Assembly (NCBI GenBank): GCA_002367285.1
Contig: DFBF01000320.1
Span: 1-5,692 of the forward strand
Origin: Rhodobacteraceae bacterium UBA3087
GTDB taxonomy: Bacteria; Pseudomonadota; Alphaproteobacteria; Rhodobacterales; Rhodobacteraceae
Direction of reading: 5' to 3'
Length of the DNA: 5,692 bases
Part shown: one piece after another, positions 5,553 to 5,692 of the stretch
Numbering within the stretch: position 1 is the stretch's first letter
How the letters are laid out: each line of letters opens with the position of its first letter
Notes under the pieces: generated by a model
What the model was told of the DNA's origin: nothing
Databases searched by the model: none
The model's input: only the letters and a program-made list of their open reading frames with translations
Position numbers and translations under genes: made by a program

Positions 5553-5572
5553 CTTTGTGTCTGACGTGTGGA

Positions 5573-5692
5573 TTACACGAAGAACTGGCCGCCATTGGCG
5601 GAAATGGTCGACCCGTTGATGAATTCCGCATCATCGGCGGCCAGGAAGGCCACGCAGCGCGCGATTTCTTCGGGTTCGCCCAAGCGACCGGC
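5573..5692 (-). CDS. phaB: Acetoacetyl-CoA reductase (PhaB), C-terminal part (5' end outside window)
   Basis: The minus strand is open from the window edge to TAA at 5575-5573, giving the last 39 residues. They match the end of a short-chain dehydrogenase: GRLGEPEEIARCVAFLAADD followed by FINGSTISANGGQFFV, with the typical NG-T---NGG close. This ending is the one I know from PhaB of Paracoccus and relatives. PhaB uses NADPH to reduce acetoacetyl-CoA to (R)-3-hydroxybutyryl-CoA, the monomer for polyhydroxybutyrate made by PhaC, in the cytosol. The catalytic Ser-Tyr-Lys and the nucleotide-binding glycines are outside the window, so another SDR such as a 3-oxoacyl-ACP reductase is possible but less likely. 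A strong terminator starts 21 bp after the stop, so phaB is the last gene of its transcript (often phaA-phaB in this group). Confidence 0.8.
   Translation of the reverse strand, partial: AGRLGEPEEIARCVAFLAADDAEFINGSTISANGGQFFV

Noticed and set aside
1..5692. Mobile element, CRISPR, toxin-antitoxin, phage defence or new biosynthetic cluster
   Set aside because: No transposase, integrase, terminal inverted repeats, spaced direct repeats or relevant domains were seen; the genes are mostly ordinary core genes in tight arrangement.

Overview
The window looks like chromosomal DNA of a high-GC alphaproteobacterium, most likely Rhodobacteraceae (Roseobacter group). The support is the protein sequences themselves: a TPR-protein/ispE pair, a long-chain polyprenyl diphosphate synthase of the ubiquinone type, a DUF2007 protein paired with a TrmN6/YfiC-like methyltransferase, a DUF465 (YdcH-type) coiled-coil protein, and the C-terminus of a PhaB-type acetoacetyl-CoA reductase. 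This is mainly a core-genome neighbourhood. I see no insertion sequence, phage gene, CRISPR array, tRNA or rRNA.

Layout, left to right. Positions 1-267 (+) hold the 3' end of a TPR protein, followed 7 bp later by ispE (275-1102, +). The polyprenyl synthase gene (1116-2111, -) converges on ispE with a 13-bp gap. From a compact divergent region, a probable two-gene unit runs right: DUF2007 (2171-2386) and the methyltransferase (2388-3149). The 141-bp gap at 3150-3290 carries a perfect match to the CtrA consensus (TTAA-N7-TTAAC) and a short 11-bp-period repeat, ahead of the DUF465 gene (3291-3458, +). A LysR regulator (4325-5272, -) and a YddG-like EamA exporter (3465-4328, -) overlap by an ATGA and run left, converging on DUF465 with a 6-bp gap. 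Positions 5273-5572 hold a palindrome in front of lysR, an unannotated-looking 36-residue small ORF with a strong ribosome binding site, and a strong bidirectional terminator. The window ends inside phaB (-).

Functionally, ispE (MEP pathway, making isoprenoid precursors) and the prenyl synthase (making the ubiquinone side chain) belong to one metabolic stream but are convergent and not co-transcribed. The LysR/exporter pair is probably a self-contained regulated efflux module, since regulator and transporter are translationally coupled. phaB belongs to polyhydroxybutyrate synthesis and is insulated by the terminator.

I did not find a new defence, mobile or biosynthetic system. The observations most worth follow-up are the CtrA-type site, the small ORF/possible small RNA at 5382-5552, an altered catalytic-loop motif in IspE, and the atypical codon use of the DUF2007 gene.
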